Assembly: GCA_949361645.1 (NCBI GenBank)
Contig: OX442419.1
Span: 3,569,459-3,633,458 of the forward strand
Length of the DNA stretch: 64,000 bases
Direction of reading: 5' to 3'
Source of the DNA: Spongilla lacustris
Taxonomy: Eukaryota > Porifera > Demospongiae > Spongillida > Spongillidae
Shown here: positions 20,698 through 33,489 of the stretch, in pieces
Layout of the letters: each line of letters opens with the position of its first letter
Position numbering within the stretch: the stretch's first letter is position 1
Translations under genes and position numbers: made by a program
Notes under the pieces: generated by a model
Databases searched by the model: none
Seen by the model: only the letters and a program-made list of their open reading frames with translations
Told to the model about the DNA's origin: nothing

Positions 20698-23600
20698 GTA
20701 ATAAATTATTTATTTAATGCTAATAATGTAACATGCAACCGGTACCGAGTTATAGCTGCAAGAACACATCTAGATACTTCCACTACCATAAAAGTGGGTC
20801 TATTTTAATAAGAATGTCGGAGAGCATTGGTTTGTGTTAATCGATTGTTTGTGTGGGATTGGAGTTCTTTTTTACCTTTGATATACTTTCAAGGTAGCAC
20901 AAGAGTAGTTGTATTATTTGCTGTTGGTTTCAACTGTTCAAAAAAGTGTGTGTTTTGAAGGTTACAGAATTCTGTCAATCACTGAATCAATTGCATGCTT
21001 TAAGGACACCTAGATGCATTAATGGTTCAAATATGATGGCAATTGGACAATGTGCAGGGAGTTGTCTCAAAGACTTTCCTCAAGGCTTAGTCAGGTTACA
21101 TGTAAATTTCACGAGCAATCCCCAAGCCAAATGACTTTTTTTGTGTCCTATTGGTGTAATGGTATGATTTCACCCTTTGGCTTTTGTGTTCTATATAAAC
21201 ACACCGTATCATGCGTTAGAGTTCTTTAGCTAGATTATTTTCTGATAGTATAATGTAGGTAGTAGCAGTGTGTTACATATGTTGCGATTCCTATTTAGCG
21301 CAGTGCCCTTATAAATCAAACCAATTTAATACTAGTAGTGGCTTTGTTTTGCATTGTGCTAGTTGAGTAGGTGTGGTATGTTCAATGTCCATAATTATTC
21401 TACACTGCGTAGTCATCTGTGTGTGTGGTTACATTATGAATGATGACTTGTATTTCAGAATTACAATAATGAACTTAATAAACTGCGAGCACCCATTATA
21501 TTTACACATCACTTCAAACTCCTCAATGCTATGCTTTGAGCATAGATTATAGAGTAGACCCTATAATCTATGGCTTTGAAGATACCAAAAGTATCGCAGC
21601 AACAATTATTGATCACTCTGATAGAAGCAGTACCATTAATATTCAGTGTAACGTATGATGCATTGTGGTGGAACAGTCTGTCATTTGGTTGAAAAGTTGT
21701 TCGAGTTTAAAAACTCTTACAAGTTATTTTGAATTTGAGGCGCTTCTGACCAGCTGTACTATTAATTTATACATATAGGAGGTGATCATGTGTAAGTATG
21801 CCACTTAGAACTGACTGGAAGTGCTAATAGAATTAGTGAGTTGAGAAGAATGGCCATAGTGAAATGTATACTTAAAATCTTGGCATGTACACAGTTTAAA
21901 GCAAGCTTTAGAATGGTAGGTTAAAATTGATTGTTCGTTTTAAAAGACCCTAAAAGAAAAAGTGCTATTGTTGCTATTTGTTGGTACCAAGTATTAATTA
22001 ACCTTAATTTTTTTATAGTCCACAGATGATGTACTTAACACCATATAAAATAAGGGTACATTAGGGGAAATTTTTAAAATCAAATTATTTATTCAAGATG
22101 GAAAAAAGAAACTAATAATTAAGCCATTAAAAAACTTACTAGAAGTTAGAGGTATAAAATTTTGCACAACTCTCCTAATTGCTTTCCTATCCTAATCATA
22201 GTGACGCTTATTAACATTACTTTTAACTAATTTTGTATCTTGAATATGTGGGTGTTAATTTTCAAATCTGTGTATGTTGCATTAGAACAACTTAAAGTAA
22301 TAACGTCAAAATATACACACTGTGCAATAAAATTGCAAAAGAATGGACTATGACTGCAAGGTATTATTAATAGTAATTGTTATTGTAAAGTATATCTGTG
22401 ATAGCCTGGCCGAGGGTATCACGAGTGCAATATGCAATACTACGGAGGACGATGACAAGCAAGCCGGAAAAGAGAGATCTCATATCATGTGTACAGCAAT
22501 ACATATATACATGCTCATATGCAGGCCAGCCTATTCAAGAGGCCGCCGCCATACACAATAGAGCCGCATAGGCCCGCGCACAATGAACAATGTATAATGC
22601 AATACACATGAGTCATGAGGTCCCCAGTCCATCACAATATCTTAATTAAGATATTAAAGTTCAAGTACCAACAATAATATGAGGAAAAGAAATTCACAAG
22701 TGGTGCATACAGCTTATCAAAATGTTTCAAAAAATAAAAGCAGTAAAAGAAGAAAAAAGATGCAAACTACGGAGAAGCTGGGAAAAGTTGAATTTACTAC
22801 TTAATAACAAAGCTGATTTATCTCTGAGTTTCTATGAGAGCTGCCATGTGGAACTTAGTGGCAGTGAACAAACTGATACTGTCACAGCTTTTATATCTAA
22901 CATGTAATTGTTTTTTTTTATATAGAACATCTGAGGAAGATGAACTTCTAACTGGCTATATTACTGAACATATAACTTTTGTTGATTTTCCTGACCTGTA
23001 TACGGCATTGATTGCTGAAACGTTTTGCAAGGTAGCCAGGTAGCATGTACAATAATTGTCATCGTACCTTCTAAAAATGATTTTTAATCACAGTTACATG
23101 TGTATGTGGGATATTTACTTCATGTATCGTTTGGTTGCAATCGCATGTTTATTACAATCGGTATAGCAAATCGACTGCATACATGTACATTCAAAAGTAC
23201 CTCTTTGTGCTGTATTTATTGCGAGGCCAAGGGTGATATCACAAGTAATATACCATTGGAATGCACAATTTTTGCTTTTCTAACACCATGCAAAAATTTT
23301 AACATTCCATTTGAGAAAAATGTGGAAGTACCTAGCGCAAGGCAGATTTAATGGCTAGAAGTTAGTTGTCACAGCATTTATATCTTGGAAGTGGGTGACA
23401 GCATCGATTGGACATGTACAGGTCAAATGTAGGTATTGCTCACATCGATCGGACGTTGCATTTGAATTTATACCTCTGAGTAAATTGTTTCCATTTGTTA
23501 CGTAGCTAATAAATTTTTTAAAAATTAGGTCGAGAGAATATACATGTATATGAAATAAGTTAATACAAAATCATGTACGTCGACTAATGGGATAAAATAG

Positions 23601-23898
23601 CGGTTCGTACTCAGAAGAAGACATAATAATATTGTAAAGGCTGTTGACCGTGTCAAAAGAATCAAGCATCCATCAGAAGTGCTGCTACGATGTGTGGTAT
23701 TAACTACCAAACTTTGTCCAGATATTGTAAACGACTAACGTTTTAGAAGAAAACGGCGAGTCTTTATTTACTGTTGGGTATAAAAGCAGCATGCGCAGTC
23801 GGCAGGTTTTTTCGAACACTTTGGAAGGGGAGTTAGTCGAATATATATTAACAGCTTCTAGAATATATCAAGGGCCCTAAGGAAATACGAAAGCTTGC
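20698..23898. other. AT-rich DNA with at most weak coding signals
   Basis: No recognised gene. Two adjoining frames at 22722-22907 and 22926-23031 have some coding character (the second is preceded by TTTATATAG and followed by GTAGCC). They are separated by only about 20 bp, too short for a normal intron. The frame at 22343-22561 begins with a hydrophobic stretch but has no recognisable partner exons. A TATAAAAG box lies at 23779. Confidence 0.35.
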
Positions 23899-24867
23899 TT
23901 ATGTAAACTGTGTTTCCACCTGAAGTACTGTTGTGCGGATTCTCCTACCATAAAGGAGCTCTGCATGACTCAGTCCACACCAGGGAAATGGTGCTGCTTT
24001 ATAGCTCAGCAGTGCAACCCATGGATCCTCAGTGTTGCTAAACAAGTTTTTTACAGTCATAACCGCACGCTCTGCATGACCATTACCCTGTGGGTAATAT
24101 GGACTACTGGTAGAGTGGTGAAATCCATAATGTGTAGCAAACTCCTTCATTTCTTCTGAAGCAAACTTGGGTCCATTGTCACTCACAACTTCCTCGGGAA
24201 TACCATGATGAGCAAACACAGATTTCAAGGCACCAATCACTTTTGTTGATGTTGTTGTAGCCAACTGTGTTAGCTCTGGATACCGTGAAAAATAGCCAAC
24301 TACAAGCAAAAAAGTAGAACCCTTTTGTACAAATAGATCTGTACTTACCCTCTGCCATGGGTAGGCTAGTAGACAAGAGGAAATCTTAGGTTCCACTGGA
24401 GGGAGGCTATGTTTTGCACACACATGGCATCTTTGCACCATGTTAATAACCTGTTTTGCATGACCAGGCCACCAGACAGCTGAAGCGGCACGCAAGCAAC
24501 ACCGTTGTATGCCTATGTGTCCATCATGTAGTTGCTGTAAAGTTAGTGTCTTTAAAGACTCTGGGACCACAATTCGACAGCCAAACAATAGTAGATCCTT
24601 GCAAATACTGAGTTCATGATGGTATGGTTTCAAATAGGCTGGGACTTTATGTTTTTCAGGCCACCCAGAAAGGCAAAACTGTTTGATTGTTGTGCAAGTG
24701 GGGTCCTTGAACTGCCCCATATGGTATTTCTCAAGTAATGTCTTAGTTACAGGGACAGATGAGGTTATCGCATCTTCAAATGACTCCACATCAGCAGCTA
24801 GGTGCTCTTGATAGTGTATCAGTGGTAAACAGAAACTTTCCTGATACGTGTTGAATACTGTAATCAT
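23899..24867 (-). pseudogene. Ty3/Gypsy-type integrase remnant
   Basis: The 322-codon open frame carries an HHCC zinc-binding region (HDGHIGIQR, WWPGHAKQ, CHVCAKH). It also carries an integrase core with the complete catalytic triad: Asp in RVSTDLFV, Asp in VVSDNGPKF and Glu in GHAERAV. It stops soon after the core (AELLYGRRIRT). Neither the upstream polyprotein (protease, reverse transcriptase, RNase H) nor long terminal repeats were found at the edges, so this is an integrase-only fragment. Intact catalytic residues suggest relatively recent insertion or domestication. Domestication cannot be judged here. Confidence 0.88.
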
Positions 24868-25007
24868 ACCTCCCTAAACGCAGTCAAAATCTTTGGGGGC
24901 TGAAGTCGAAGACTTGCCATCGCTGCCACCATGTACTGTTAGCGAGCCATTAATAGGAATAGCAAGTACATGCATGCGCAGACTATACATACATAGCCTA
25001 ATACAAA

Positions 25008-25189
25008 TACACTATCCTAATTTTGAACTCCTTGGAGTACCAATTGGTGACACAGCATTATTTTGCTCTAGCTTCATTGCCAGAAAATGTTCCAGTCCCT
25101 CAGCACTTCTATCTCACCTGGAAGATATTGGATCTTCAGACCCCCATGTTGTGCTTGGAAACAAGAACATTGCGCAAGCTATCGTGTAA
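25008..25189 (+). mobile_element. RLE retrotransposon reverse-transcriptase fragment
   Basis: Encodes PNFELLGVPIGDTALFCSSF and a following LLSHLEDIGSSDPHVV. It corresponds to the thumb-side region after the reverse transcriptase of the complete element (PHFEILGCPIGD...). This is an internal fragment without either end. Confidence 0.8.
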
Positions 25190-25393
25190 AAACAATTGAT
25201 TTTTTGTGCCATCCAAAGCCTCCCCGGCAGTTTTGAAGGCTTTGCGATCAACGCTCATGAAATCGTCTGTGGTAGCAAGTACTTCAGTTTAGCGTAAGTA
25301 CACGTATACCTGTACCATATCCTTCGTGGTAACCATAACTATTCACTACAACATTTAATAACCAAGCGATAATTGATCATGAATAATTTAATA

Positions 25394-25446
25394 TATCGCG
25401 ATATTGATATCGCGATTAAATGCTCATATCGCGATATATCGCGATA
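25394..25446. promoter_or_regulatory. Cluster of four TATCGCGATA palindromes
   Basis: TATCGCGATA at 25394-25403, 25427-25436 and 25437-25446, with a one-mismatch copy at 25408-25417. A ten-base palindrome repeated four times in 53 bp suggests a dimeric DNA-binding site, but no neighbouring transcript can be assigned. Confidence 0.5.
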
Positions 25447-25479
25447 TAGACGATTAAGGATGAAGGTTATTTCGCGGCA

Positions 25480-25695
25480 ATACTGCGTACATGTATGTAT
25501 CGTCGGTATACTTGGTGTTCATACAAATGAGCACCGAATTGATAAGGGGGATCGTCTGTCTGACGCGCGGTGTGTAACAATTCCCTTTACATATATTCTG
25601 ATACATGTGATTTCTAGTGTAATATAAACGTGACGTAAATTATGTTTTTTTTAATTACGTCACCGTACTCAACCACCTGATTGCTTTCCTATGGT
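25480..25695. repeat. Dispersed repeat, copy 1
   Basis: Shares long blocks with 39300-39535: GTCGGTATACTTGG, CCGAATTGATAAGGGGGAT, TATATTCTGATACATGT and CACCTGATTGCTTTCCTAT, all in the same order. It is probably an unclassified transposable element. The tail GCCGATTGCCCTATAAATGC appears at 26943-26962 and again near 39549. Confidence 0.75.
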
Positions 25696-26229
25696 TACAT
25701 CATGATACATGGATTGGAAACCACTCACGTCATCCACTACGACTAGTATAGTATATATAGTACAACATTTATGTGCAATCCGCGTTTCACTTTTCTGTGC
25801 GTGGGCTTACGGTTATCCTAGCTTTTTGAGCCTTTTCGAGCACTGAACGCGTGTTTCACTGGTAAGAAGTGTTCGTATGGGTTAGTTTTCAACCTATATA
25901 CAAACCTATTGTCTTGTTCCTCAACGTCGGACCGACTCGGACGCGGAATGTATGAGATCGGATAGCAAAACAAACAGGAAGTGATAGCACTCGTGAATAC
26001 AGGATCCAGTACAGAGAAACAGTGCAGGTTATACATGTATACTTGCATAACACAATAACACAATACACAAAGGTGCGGGTATCATTGTGCGCAAAGGTGC
26101 ATGCATGTAACAAAGAGCGGCGCTCCTCTAGTCAGAGGGGTGCGCATTAGTGTCCTCCCAATTACCACATCATCATAACACCTATACCCATTGTTGGCGC
26201 AGGTTGAACGTTGATTATAGTTCATAGAC

Positions 26230-26880
26230 GGCTTGAAGGCTTTGTGCGGCTGTACCTTGAGTACGGTAAGTCGTATAGGAACCATCTAAGCAGTTTCTGA
26301 TACTTCACTACGAAAGCTATTAGGTTGACCTACCTACATGTTTCAGTAGCGTGCAGCTCGTAGCTTGTATGGTGTTAGGTGCTATATAAAGCCCACTGTT
26401 TGTGCGACTGTAATACGTTTCCATATGCACGCCTGTCATTAAAAGACTGAAAAGTGTAGTGCACACAACGTGGTGTATGGTGAAGTGTATCTTTCTGCTT
26501 GTCGTACTAAGTATAAGCTGGTGTTTAAAACTTTAATTTGCGTAACATGTTGTAATTGACTTATATACACAGCAAGGCTTTGTGCGACTGTGCTGTGAGT
26601 ACGGTAAGTCGTATAGGAACCACTAAGCAGTTTCTGATACTTCACTACGAAAGCTATTAGGCTGACCAACCTAAATGTTTCTGTAGCGTGCAGCTCGTAG
26701 CGTGTATGGTGTTAGGACCGACGTGCTATATGTAATGCCCACTGTTGTTAGTGGGACTGTACACGTTTTTATATGCACGCCTATGAATTAGAAGACTGAA
26801 AAGTGAAGTTCACACATCGCGCGTGGTGTATGGGGACGTTTATATATCTGCTTGTCGTACTATGTACGGTAACAGACTTA
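26230..26880. repeat. Tandem duplication of a unit of about 336 bp
   Basis: The segment from GGCTTTGTGCG at 26238 to CTGCTTGTCGTACTA near 26510 recurs from 26575 to about 26862. Many diverged positions and a small insertion near 26717 separate the copies. No conserved open frame is present. Confidence 0.85.
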
Positions 26881-26994
26881 TACAAAGCTTGCCATAGTAA
26901 AACCCTAACTAACGACCACTTCCGGCGAAATGCGATACATGCTCGCCGATTGCCCTATAAATGCAATTGTTTACGCACAACAAATTCCTGAACA

Positions 26995-27120
26995 AGGGAT
27001 GAGAGGTAAGGAGTAAGAGGTAAGGGGTGAGGGGGGTAAGAGGTAAGGGGTGATGATGAGGGATGAGGGGGATGAAGGGTGAGGATTGAGGGAATAATGA
27101 GAGGGGTGATGGGGGGTGCA
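26995..27120. repeat. G-rich degenerate minisatellite
   Basis: Repeats around GAGGTAAGGGGTGA. The opposite strand gives meaningless Pro/Leu/Ser-rich frames. Confidence 0.8.
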
Positions 27121-27189
27121 TATGGCTGAGGCAAAATCAAGACATTCAAGTCTCCATAACAACTCATACTAGAGGCCTAGGAATTTGTT

Positions 27190-27430
27190 TACATACATTC
27201 TCGTACAGACACAAAGACACACAATAGCACATACAAACACAAACATACACACAAACACTGACAAACACAAACACACACAAACACAAACACAAACACACAT
27301 ATACAACATAAACACAAACACATAAACACAAACTAACACACACATACATACAAACACAAACTAACACACACATACACACAACAGTTGTTAGAAGTATGTA
27401 GTGATACATCTGCTTGTGTGTGTGTGTGTG
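27190..27430. repeat. ACACAA/CA-rich microsatellite
   Basis: ACAAACACA-type simple repeat ending with a short (TG)n. Open frames here are artefacts. Confidence 0.9.
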
Positions 27431-29115
27431 TTACAGTTATGGAACATAATCTTGATGATTGGTATACAGGATTGTTGTCAGACATCACATTTTAAATAAG
27501 GACAAGTGAGAGTGTTTGTGTGTGTATGTGTGGCTGTCACCTGATAGACCTGATGGTCATATCAACCAGGTACACCAAGCTGATGAGGTCAGGGGACACT
27601 GGATAATACAGGGCAACAATGTTCATCATATTTCTGTTGAACAGCTTTGGACTTACACCCCCAGATGTGTCCCAACAATGCTATTTATCCATACACACCC
27701 CTCAAGCTTGAAAGGAGAATGGGTGTGTGTATGTGTGTTTGTGTGTATGCAGTATTGTGATTGGTCAGGCCATTAATAATTAATGCATGCCACACCCAGC
27801 ATGCCACGCCCACACCACACATTTTAATACATTCAAATCATACATGGAAAAGATGATAAATCAATTGAAGTGACCAAATGTTTGTTGTCCGCATTCATTC
27901 GCACTAGCAAACCCCTTCGCGATGTCAGTGAAATCATGAAATGATTCAGCCGATCCTGTGTCATTTTGAATCGTAGGTACGATTTAACTCGATGCATCGC
28001 GCAGAATTGAAGGATCGCTCACTTGAAGAGTTTGTAGTCGCGCCGGCATAACCACTATCCTTGTGGAATAGATATGCCTACCTCACGAATTGGTAACATC
28101 CTTCCAGGCCAGTTGCAAAAGCCTCTAGTATAGAGGTCTGAAATATAGAATGGCATTAATTAAATCAGTGGTACTGAGTCTACTGATATCTAAAAACTTT
28201 ACGATAGCTTACAAATGATGGATGTCATTTTGCAGTTACATCTACTTCGACTTTCATTCTGACAACAGATCAGTCCGCAGTGGTGCTTGTAATGCAGCCA
28301 TGGCCATGCTGGAATTGAACCATGTGTACTGGCATGATCTGCTAGCTCTTTGTACCAAGAGAACGCTTCAGAAAGACATATTTTATAGGCAGATGATGAA
28401 ACCTTCGATACATCGACAATCGCTGCTAGCTGCCATACTGTCAGATTTTCTGTGAATATTACTCGCAGACTATATTGCAATGCTAAGTCCAAGCTAAAAC
28501 TTGCATGTAATAAACTTACGAGTATAATATTATACTAATGTTGTATCACGTACTTGCACTTAGTAATACCTAATACAGAAACAAAGACACAATAACACAG
28601 GCTGTTGGTAGTGAGGGTACATCGCACGCCTCATAGCGGCGATGCTCCAAGAGCCTGCCATACTATTTACCGAACACAATAGGACACCTCCATTACGTAT
28701 ACATAGTGTACACTAGCTGTTATACCATCGCGCGCGTACGCTTACGCGTACGTATACTCGAATTACGAATTTTGGTTTATTAACGATTAATGATTATATG
28801 AATATTTAATGAGCTCTGGTCCAAGATTGGTCAGGCCATGGCCTGGTCGGCCTGACCGGTTCCGCCGCCACTGGATAGTGACATTAGATGTTATACATGT
28901 ATAAGTCCACAGGCTGAGTATCACCTTCACCAGCTCCATCTTGCCAAGGGAGCTCCTGCCCTCTGAGTCATGACTCTATTTGTGTGTGTCATCGTAATAA
29001 CGTTGTATACTATACACATATATCATACAAATAATAAATTATTCTATAGAAAAACTTTTTTTTTTCTATAAAGCTGTACCGCATGATGATGCATGCATGT
29101 AGTAGTGCGACAAGA
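27431..29115. other. No gene; one retrotransposon tail fragment
   Basis: 28920-28973 on the plus strand reads ILPRELLPSES, with DNA nearly identical in inverse orientation to the retrotransposon tail at 51284-51312, so it is another RLE element 3' remnant. A minus-strand frame at 28199-28492 was not recognised. The rest is AT-rich. Confidence 0.5.
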
Positions 29116-29386
29116 TAATTAAAATAAAATTGGTGATGTAGGATTTGTAGACAGCAATTGAGTAAAAAGTAAGGAAACAAGGAATTACGGATATTATGCA
29201 TTCATTAAATTATAAATATTACAGACCTACATTATTTAGCAAACGTACCTGCTTGAAATTTATTGCTAAATGTAGGTATGTAATATCTATAATTTAATGA
29301 ATGCATAATATCCGTAATTCCTTGTTTCCTTACTTTTTACTCAATTGCTGTCTACAAATCCTACATCACCAATTTTATTTTAATTA
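29116..29386. mobile_element. Palindromic MITE
   Basis: Arms 29116-29240 and 29263-29386 are near-perfect inverted copies. The ends TAATTAAAATAAAATTGGTG and their exact complement are 20 bp and identical. The loop is about 22 bp. The phrase GGATTTGTAGACAGCA inside the arm also occurs at 14620, so the family has other copies. Confidence 0.92.
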
Positions 29387-29825
29387 AATTTTTATATCTT
29401 GTTTCACTTCATTTTTTTCCCCAGCGGGTTCCTACATGTACTGATACATTGCATGCACGAGAGCAAACAAATAATGAAGTGCAACCTTGGAATACCACCT
29501 ATTGCATCACATACATGTACTTGTACATCACAGCAGTATGTAGAATAAGACAGTTTGATCTGCTCACTTGCTATCATCATTAAATCACATCACACTCAAA
29601 CAATTTCTTTTAAACAGTTAACGTCTCTGAATTGGCATGTGACTGGAAGGTGAGGGGATCCCTAAACAAAGTAGTAGCGTAGGAAAGGAGGCATTAGTAG
29701 TGAAGTAACAAAATATAATGTGAGATCAAACCATAAATGCCCTTCCCATGGCTCTAACCAAAGCATAGCACACACACCCTCGGTCGCATGTCATACACAA
29801 GAATCTCCATCACAACTATCCTCAC

Positions 29826-30798
29826 ATGATTCAAAGCCCTCATCTCTTCACTGAAGGTACTGATACGTTCTTCAAAGCCAGTAGCCAAGGCATCAGGATT
29901 AATTGAGTATATATGATTAAAGCAATTGCCCATTCAAACCAAAGATGCTTACCAGATTGCTTGCCATTTTCATATGTGGTATAGGCAAAAGGACCACCAC
30001 TGAGTACAACACAGAATAGTTCTATCATCATGGCCAAACTGTATCCCTTGTATCCAGCTATGTTGGGGCAAATAGGTGGAGAAGGAAATGAAGGAGGGGG
30101 AAGAGAAGTGGAAGAGGAGAGGAGAGAGAAGAGGACAGGGGAGAGGCGAAAGGAGGGAAAGGGAGAAAAGGGGGAGAGGAGAGAGGAGGGGAAGGGAGAA
30201 GAGGAGGGAAGGGGAGAGAGGGGAGGGGAGAGGAAGGGGAGGGAGAAGAGAATAGGGGAGGAGGGAAGGAAGAAGAGAATGGAGAGATGAGGGAAAGGGA
30301 GAAGAGAGGGGAAGGGGAGGGAGACGGAAGGGAGAAGAGAATGGGTAGAGGGGAAGGAAGAAAAGAATGGAGAGAGGAGGGAAGGGAGAAGAGAAGGGGG
30401 AGAGGAGAGAGGAGGAGGGGGAGGGAGAAGAGGATGGGGAGAGAAGGGGAAGTGAGAAGAGTAAGGAAGGAGAGAAGAGAAGGGGAGAAGAGAAGATGAG
30501 ACAGGAGGAAAGGGGAGGGGGATAGCTAGCACAGCTAGCACAACATCACACAGATAAGCAGTACACCCCTCGCCATGCAACATATCCATGAGACATGGCA
30601 CACACAAACTTACACATACCAGAGTGATCTAACCCTCATCCTAGTGGGATGGCGTTCCCTTTCCTCTTCTCCATCTCCACCTAATAACAATGGCCAAGAA
30701 CAGCTCACATCTGGCAGACATACGCATTTGAATGAATACGACATATATACCTTCCTCAGAGCAGCATTGTTTGTGGCCATGTCAAGAACAAAGCTGTC
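29826..30798 (-). CDS. Ldh_2-type malate/lactate dehydrogenase, partial
   Basis: Proteins of the type-2 malate/L-lactate dehydrogenase family (Ldh_2; NAD(P)-dependent, unrelated to classical LDH) are recognised by three blocks on the minus strand. Exon 30798-30751 reads DSFVLDMATNNAALRK, with good splice sites. Exon 30057-29953 reads AGYKGYSLAMMIELFCVVL, the conserved GxKGxGLA(M)xxE helix. At about 29909-29826 is INPDALATGFEERI with STFSEEMRAL, the C-terminal NPxAF block. Exons for the N-terminal SHG motif and the final strand were not found. No AG acceptor was found between the GTAAGC donor at 29952 and the last block, so that junction is unexplained. The gene may be partial, misassembled or decaying. 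The intron on 30066-30520 is a long CT tract on the coding strand. Confidence 0.72.
30066..30525. repeat. Purine tract (GA-rich), about 450 bp
   Basis: Almost pure purine on the plus strand with variants of GGGAGAAGAG. On the minus strand it is the pyrimidine-rich stretch just upstream of the acceptor at 30058 in the Ldh_2 gene. Long mirror-symmetric purine tracts can form triplexes. The long frames read through it in both directions are not genes. Confidence 0.9.
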
Positions 30799-30829
30799 CT
30801 GTAACGTGCAGAGCAAATTAATTATTCAA

Positions 30830-32747
30830 GCACATGGTACATATTGTGGGCGTTATTCGTTTCCAGCGAGTTGTGCTATCTTCATGTAACTCGCAGACGA
30901 CTCGCAAGAACACACACACACGATATACCGGTCCCTTGCGCGTGAGTAAATTTTGGACATATTGCACCCAAACGGTATACTCCTACCTCATAGGATTTCG
31001 TTTCCTGAAGCTGTTTATCCTTGAGATATCTCTCTTGGCCTTTTGATTTGCCTGATATTGATCTTGTTTGAAGGCTAAATCAGTTCTCGATTTTTGATCG
31101 TAGTAAGCCTTCGCGCTCTCCTTGTTGCTTTCCGGATCAAGCTTGTATTCATTTGGGTCTTCATGCTATCCTTCTTGCTTTCCGGATCGGCTAACGCTTG
31201 TAGCACTTCTTGTTGCAAGTCTAACCCATATAATAATATTATTATCTCTGCTCAACGGTCGGTACATGTACACGTGTTTCCGGTGCGAACATCAACCACA
31301 AGCTTATGCTGCATACCCCTTATAAGGCTTCCAAAGCTGATAAAATCTGTTGTGGGCTATTGCTAACAAAACTAATTTTGCTAAAGATCGAAATTGTGTT
31401 CAGTATAACTCAAAATAGGAAAGTTATAGAATAAATTCGGCAGAAAGTTTCTAACTTATCTCCTACAGTTCCTTTTCATAACCACAAACATTGCGCTTCA
31501 ATCGTGACAAAGATACGGTGCAATAAACCTCTTATCCAAGCGAATCTTATCTTATCAGATCCGGAAGATGGAGAAACTTTTTTTAGGTTCGAGTGAGGGA
31601 ACGAGTGAGCGTTATCTCTGTTGTCTGAGCTTTCTAAGCGTCGGCAGTTTTACAACGTTGTAGATAATTGACGGCTGTATCCAAATACGCTCGCTAAAGT
31701 CCAACTCATTCTACGATACATCGGCAATAGTGGAATCGGGTATTTTGCTAATCGTATTCATCACACTTCAAATCCTACATAGGACCTACTAACGTAGGTC
31801 CTGATTGTTTTGTGATTATTATTAGTGGCTCAGTCTTCGTCCAAGGGCCATCTCAACTGAGTTGCAGATTTTTTTTAAATATTTAGTAATAATTGTAAGT
31901 CGATCTGTGCACAAAAGGTATGTACATGTCGATGCGCTGCCATATGAACGTACAGGCCGGATGTTCTAATTAGCAGGCGCAAACCCTGCAAGCGCAAGTG
32001 CATGGTAACCGATCGCAACTCAAGAGAAGCTAAGGCAAAAGGAGGCAGGCATGCACGTCGAGGGAGAGTTGTACTTGTGGATGATGCTGTTGCGCGTTGT
32101 GATAGTAGGCGCGTCAAATCTGTTTGTGCCCCCCCATGTGTCAAGAAAGGTCTGGCGTCAACTACACTCAATGCTATGGCCAACAGTTTGAGACAGAAGG
32201 TAAGCGAACTGTGCATAGCATGCAGCCATGCGTGAATGCGTATTATAGACCACGATAAAATGATCATTTGTTTGCCGGATTGCCTATGTATGCTTACCTT
32301 CGGCGGAGAAAAAGACTTATTAGAGTTGTAGTGCCGTAAATTACATGCGTTGAGTAAAAAAAGCACTCGATTCTAATGCAAACACTTCTCTACGCTGGGC
32401 TATCGGATAACCTGAAGAAAAGAAAGAGTTGGGCATGTGTCATCACCGGACGAAATGAATACTTTCAGTTATGCATACATGTACGTTCACGTAAACCAAA
32501 GTAAATTATTCGATACCTTTCCTGGAATTAGCAATTATCGTATTTACTATATGAACATCCGTAATTACCGGGAAGGAAATATGGTAACGTTTCCGAGAAA
32601 AGGGACCTAACGCATATTATTTTTTTATAAAAATGGCTGAATTGCTATAACTTTCGAACGGTTAAAGCTATCAACTTTCGGCACTTCACACTCCAGTGGC
32701 CTGGCGTAGCGACGGAGTTGGGCGCCCAGGGGCAAAATGCACTAATG
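30830..32747. other. No recognised gene; one possible exon
   Basis: A plus-strand frame from ATG 32002 runs 65 codons to a good donor (GACAGAAG/GTAAGC at 32197). It is basic and begins MVTDRNSREAKAKGGRHARR; no family was recognised. 31480-31620 resembles 40020-40130 (CGCTTCAATCGTGAC, GAACGAGTGAGCGTTATCTC), a dispersed repeat. CAGTGGCCTGGCGTAGC at 32694 looks like a hAT terminus without a matching partner. Confidence 0.4.
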
Positions 32748-33112
32748 GCGCCCTCCCCCTCCTTCCAGGCCCAAGACCATTCACCAATGTTTTACTTGAA
32801 ATGGGACTAGCAGCAGGTGCCAGAGCTACTGAGCAGAGAAAGCATGAAGAAAATGATGCCAAATGCAAGGAGCTAGGGTGGGTTTGTGTCCCCATGGTGG
32901 TTGAGGCATATGGTGCTTGGGGGACAGAAGCAATGGAGTCTTTGGCACTTATGGCCTCTCGCCTTGCGACCAGCTCAAACATGGCTAAGGCTGTGGTCCT
33001 AGCTGACCTATATGGCAGACTGAACCTCTGCTTAGTTATAGCCAATGCTGTAGCCATCCTCTCCAGATGTTTTGTCCCATATTTCTCTTGCAACTGTGTT
33101 TACACACAATAG
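32748..33112 (+). mobile_element. 5'-truncated RLE retrotransposon 3' end
   Basis: Reads ENDAKCKELGWVCVPMVVEA and YGAWGTEAM, then DLYGRLNLCLVIANAVAIL, the C-terminal block of the family after the endonuclease core. It stops before a degenerate TAAAATAATAATAC tail. The protein sequence is only moderately similar to the other copies. Confidence 0.85.
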
Positions 33113-33489
33113 GATGCATTTATTTATTGTTAAAATAATAATACTAATATTTCTCTATAATGATGTGAATATTATAAATAGCAATATGTGGTAGAGCATC
33201 CAAAAGTAACCTCCTACTTTTAATTGTGTTCTCCTTGTGACTCAAATGAAGTATTGCATCTACGATACACAATGTGCAAAAGGTCCGGCATGCGTCTGCA
33301 AAAAATTGTCCTGCCGTGCAATTGAATGCAAATGCTATAATTTACAAGTGCATATATGCGTTGAATCTTAAAAAGTGGAGTCTATGATTGTAATCTAATC
33401 AACCCCCCCCCCCCCCCACACACACACACACCTGCACATATACCTACGCACGTGCATACACACATTCATAAACACACAAACACCAACAG

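Noticed and set aside
21140..21190. tRNA-like A-box (TGGTGTAATGG)
   Set aside because: No B-box, anticodon arm or acceptor stem can be formed around it. At most a decayed SINE.
22722..23031. Two adjoining frames that could be exons
   Set aside because: The gap is only about 20 bp, there is a stop in between, and no family motif is present. Not enough to call a gene.
28840..28873. hAT-like terminus (inverse of CAGTGGCGGCGGAACC)
   Set aside because: No matching opposite terminus or 8-bp duplication was found nearby, so it is not called as an element.
29840..30607. 255-codon minus-strand frame, mostly Pro/Ser/Leu-rich
   Set aside because: Most of it is the translation of a CT-rich intron. Only the Ldh_2 exon at 29953-30057 and nearby block are credible.
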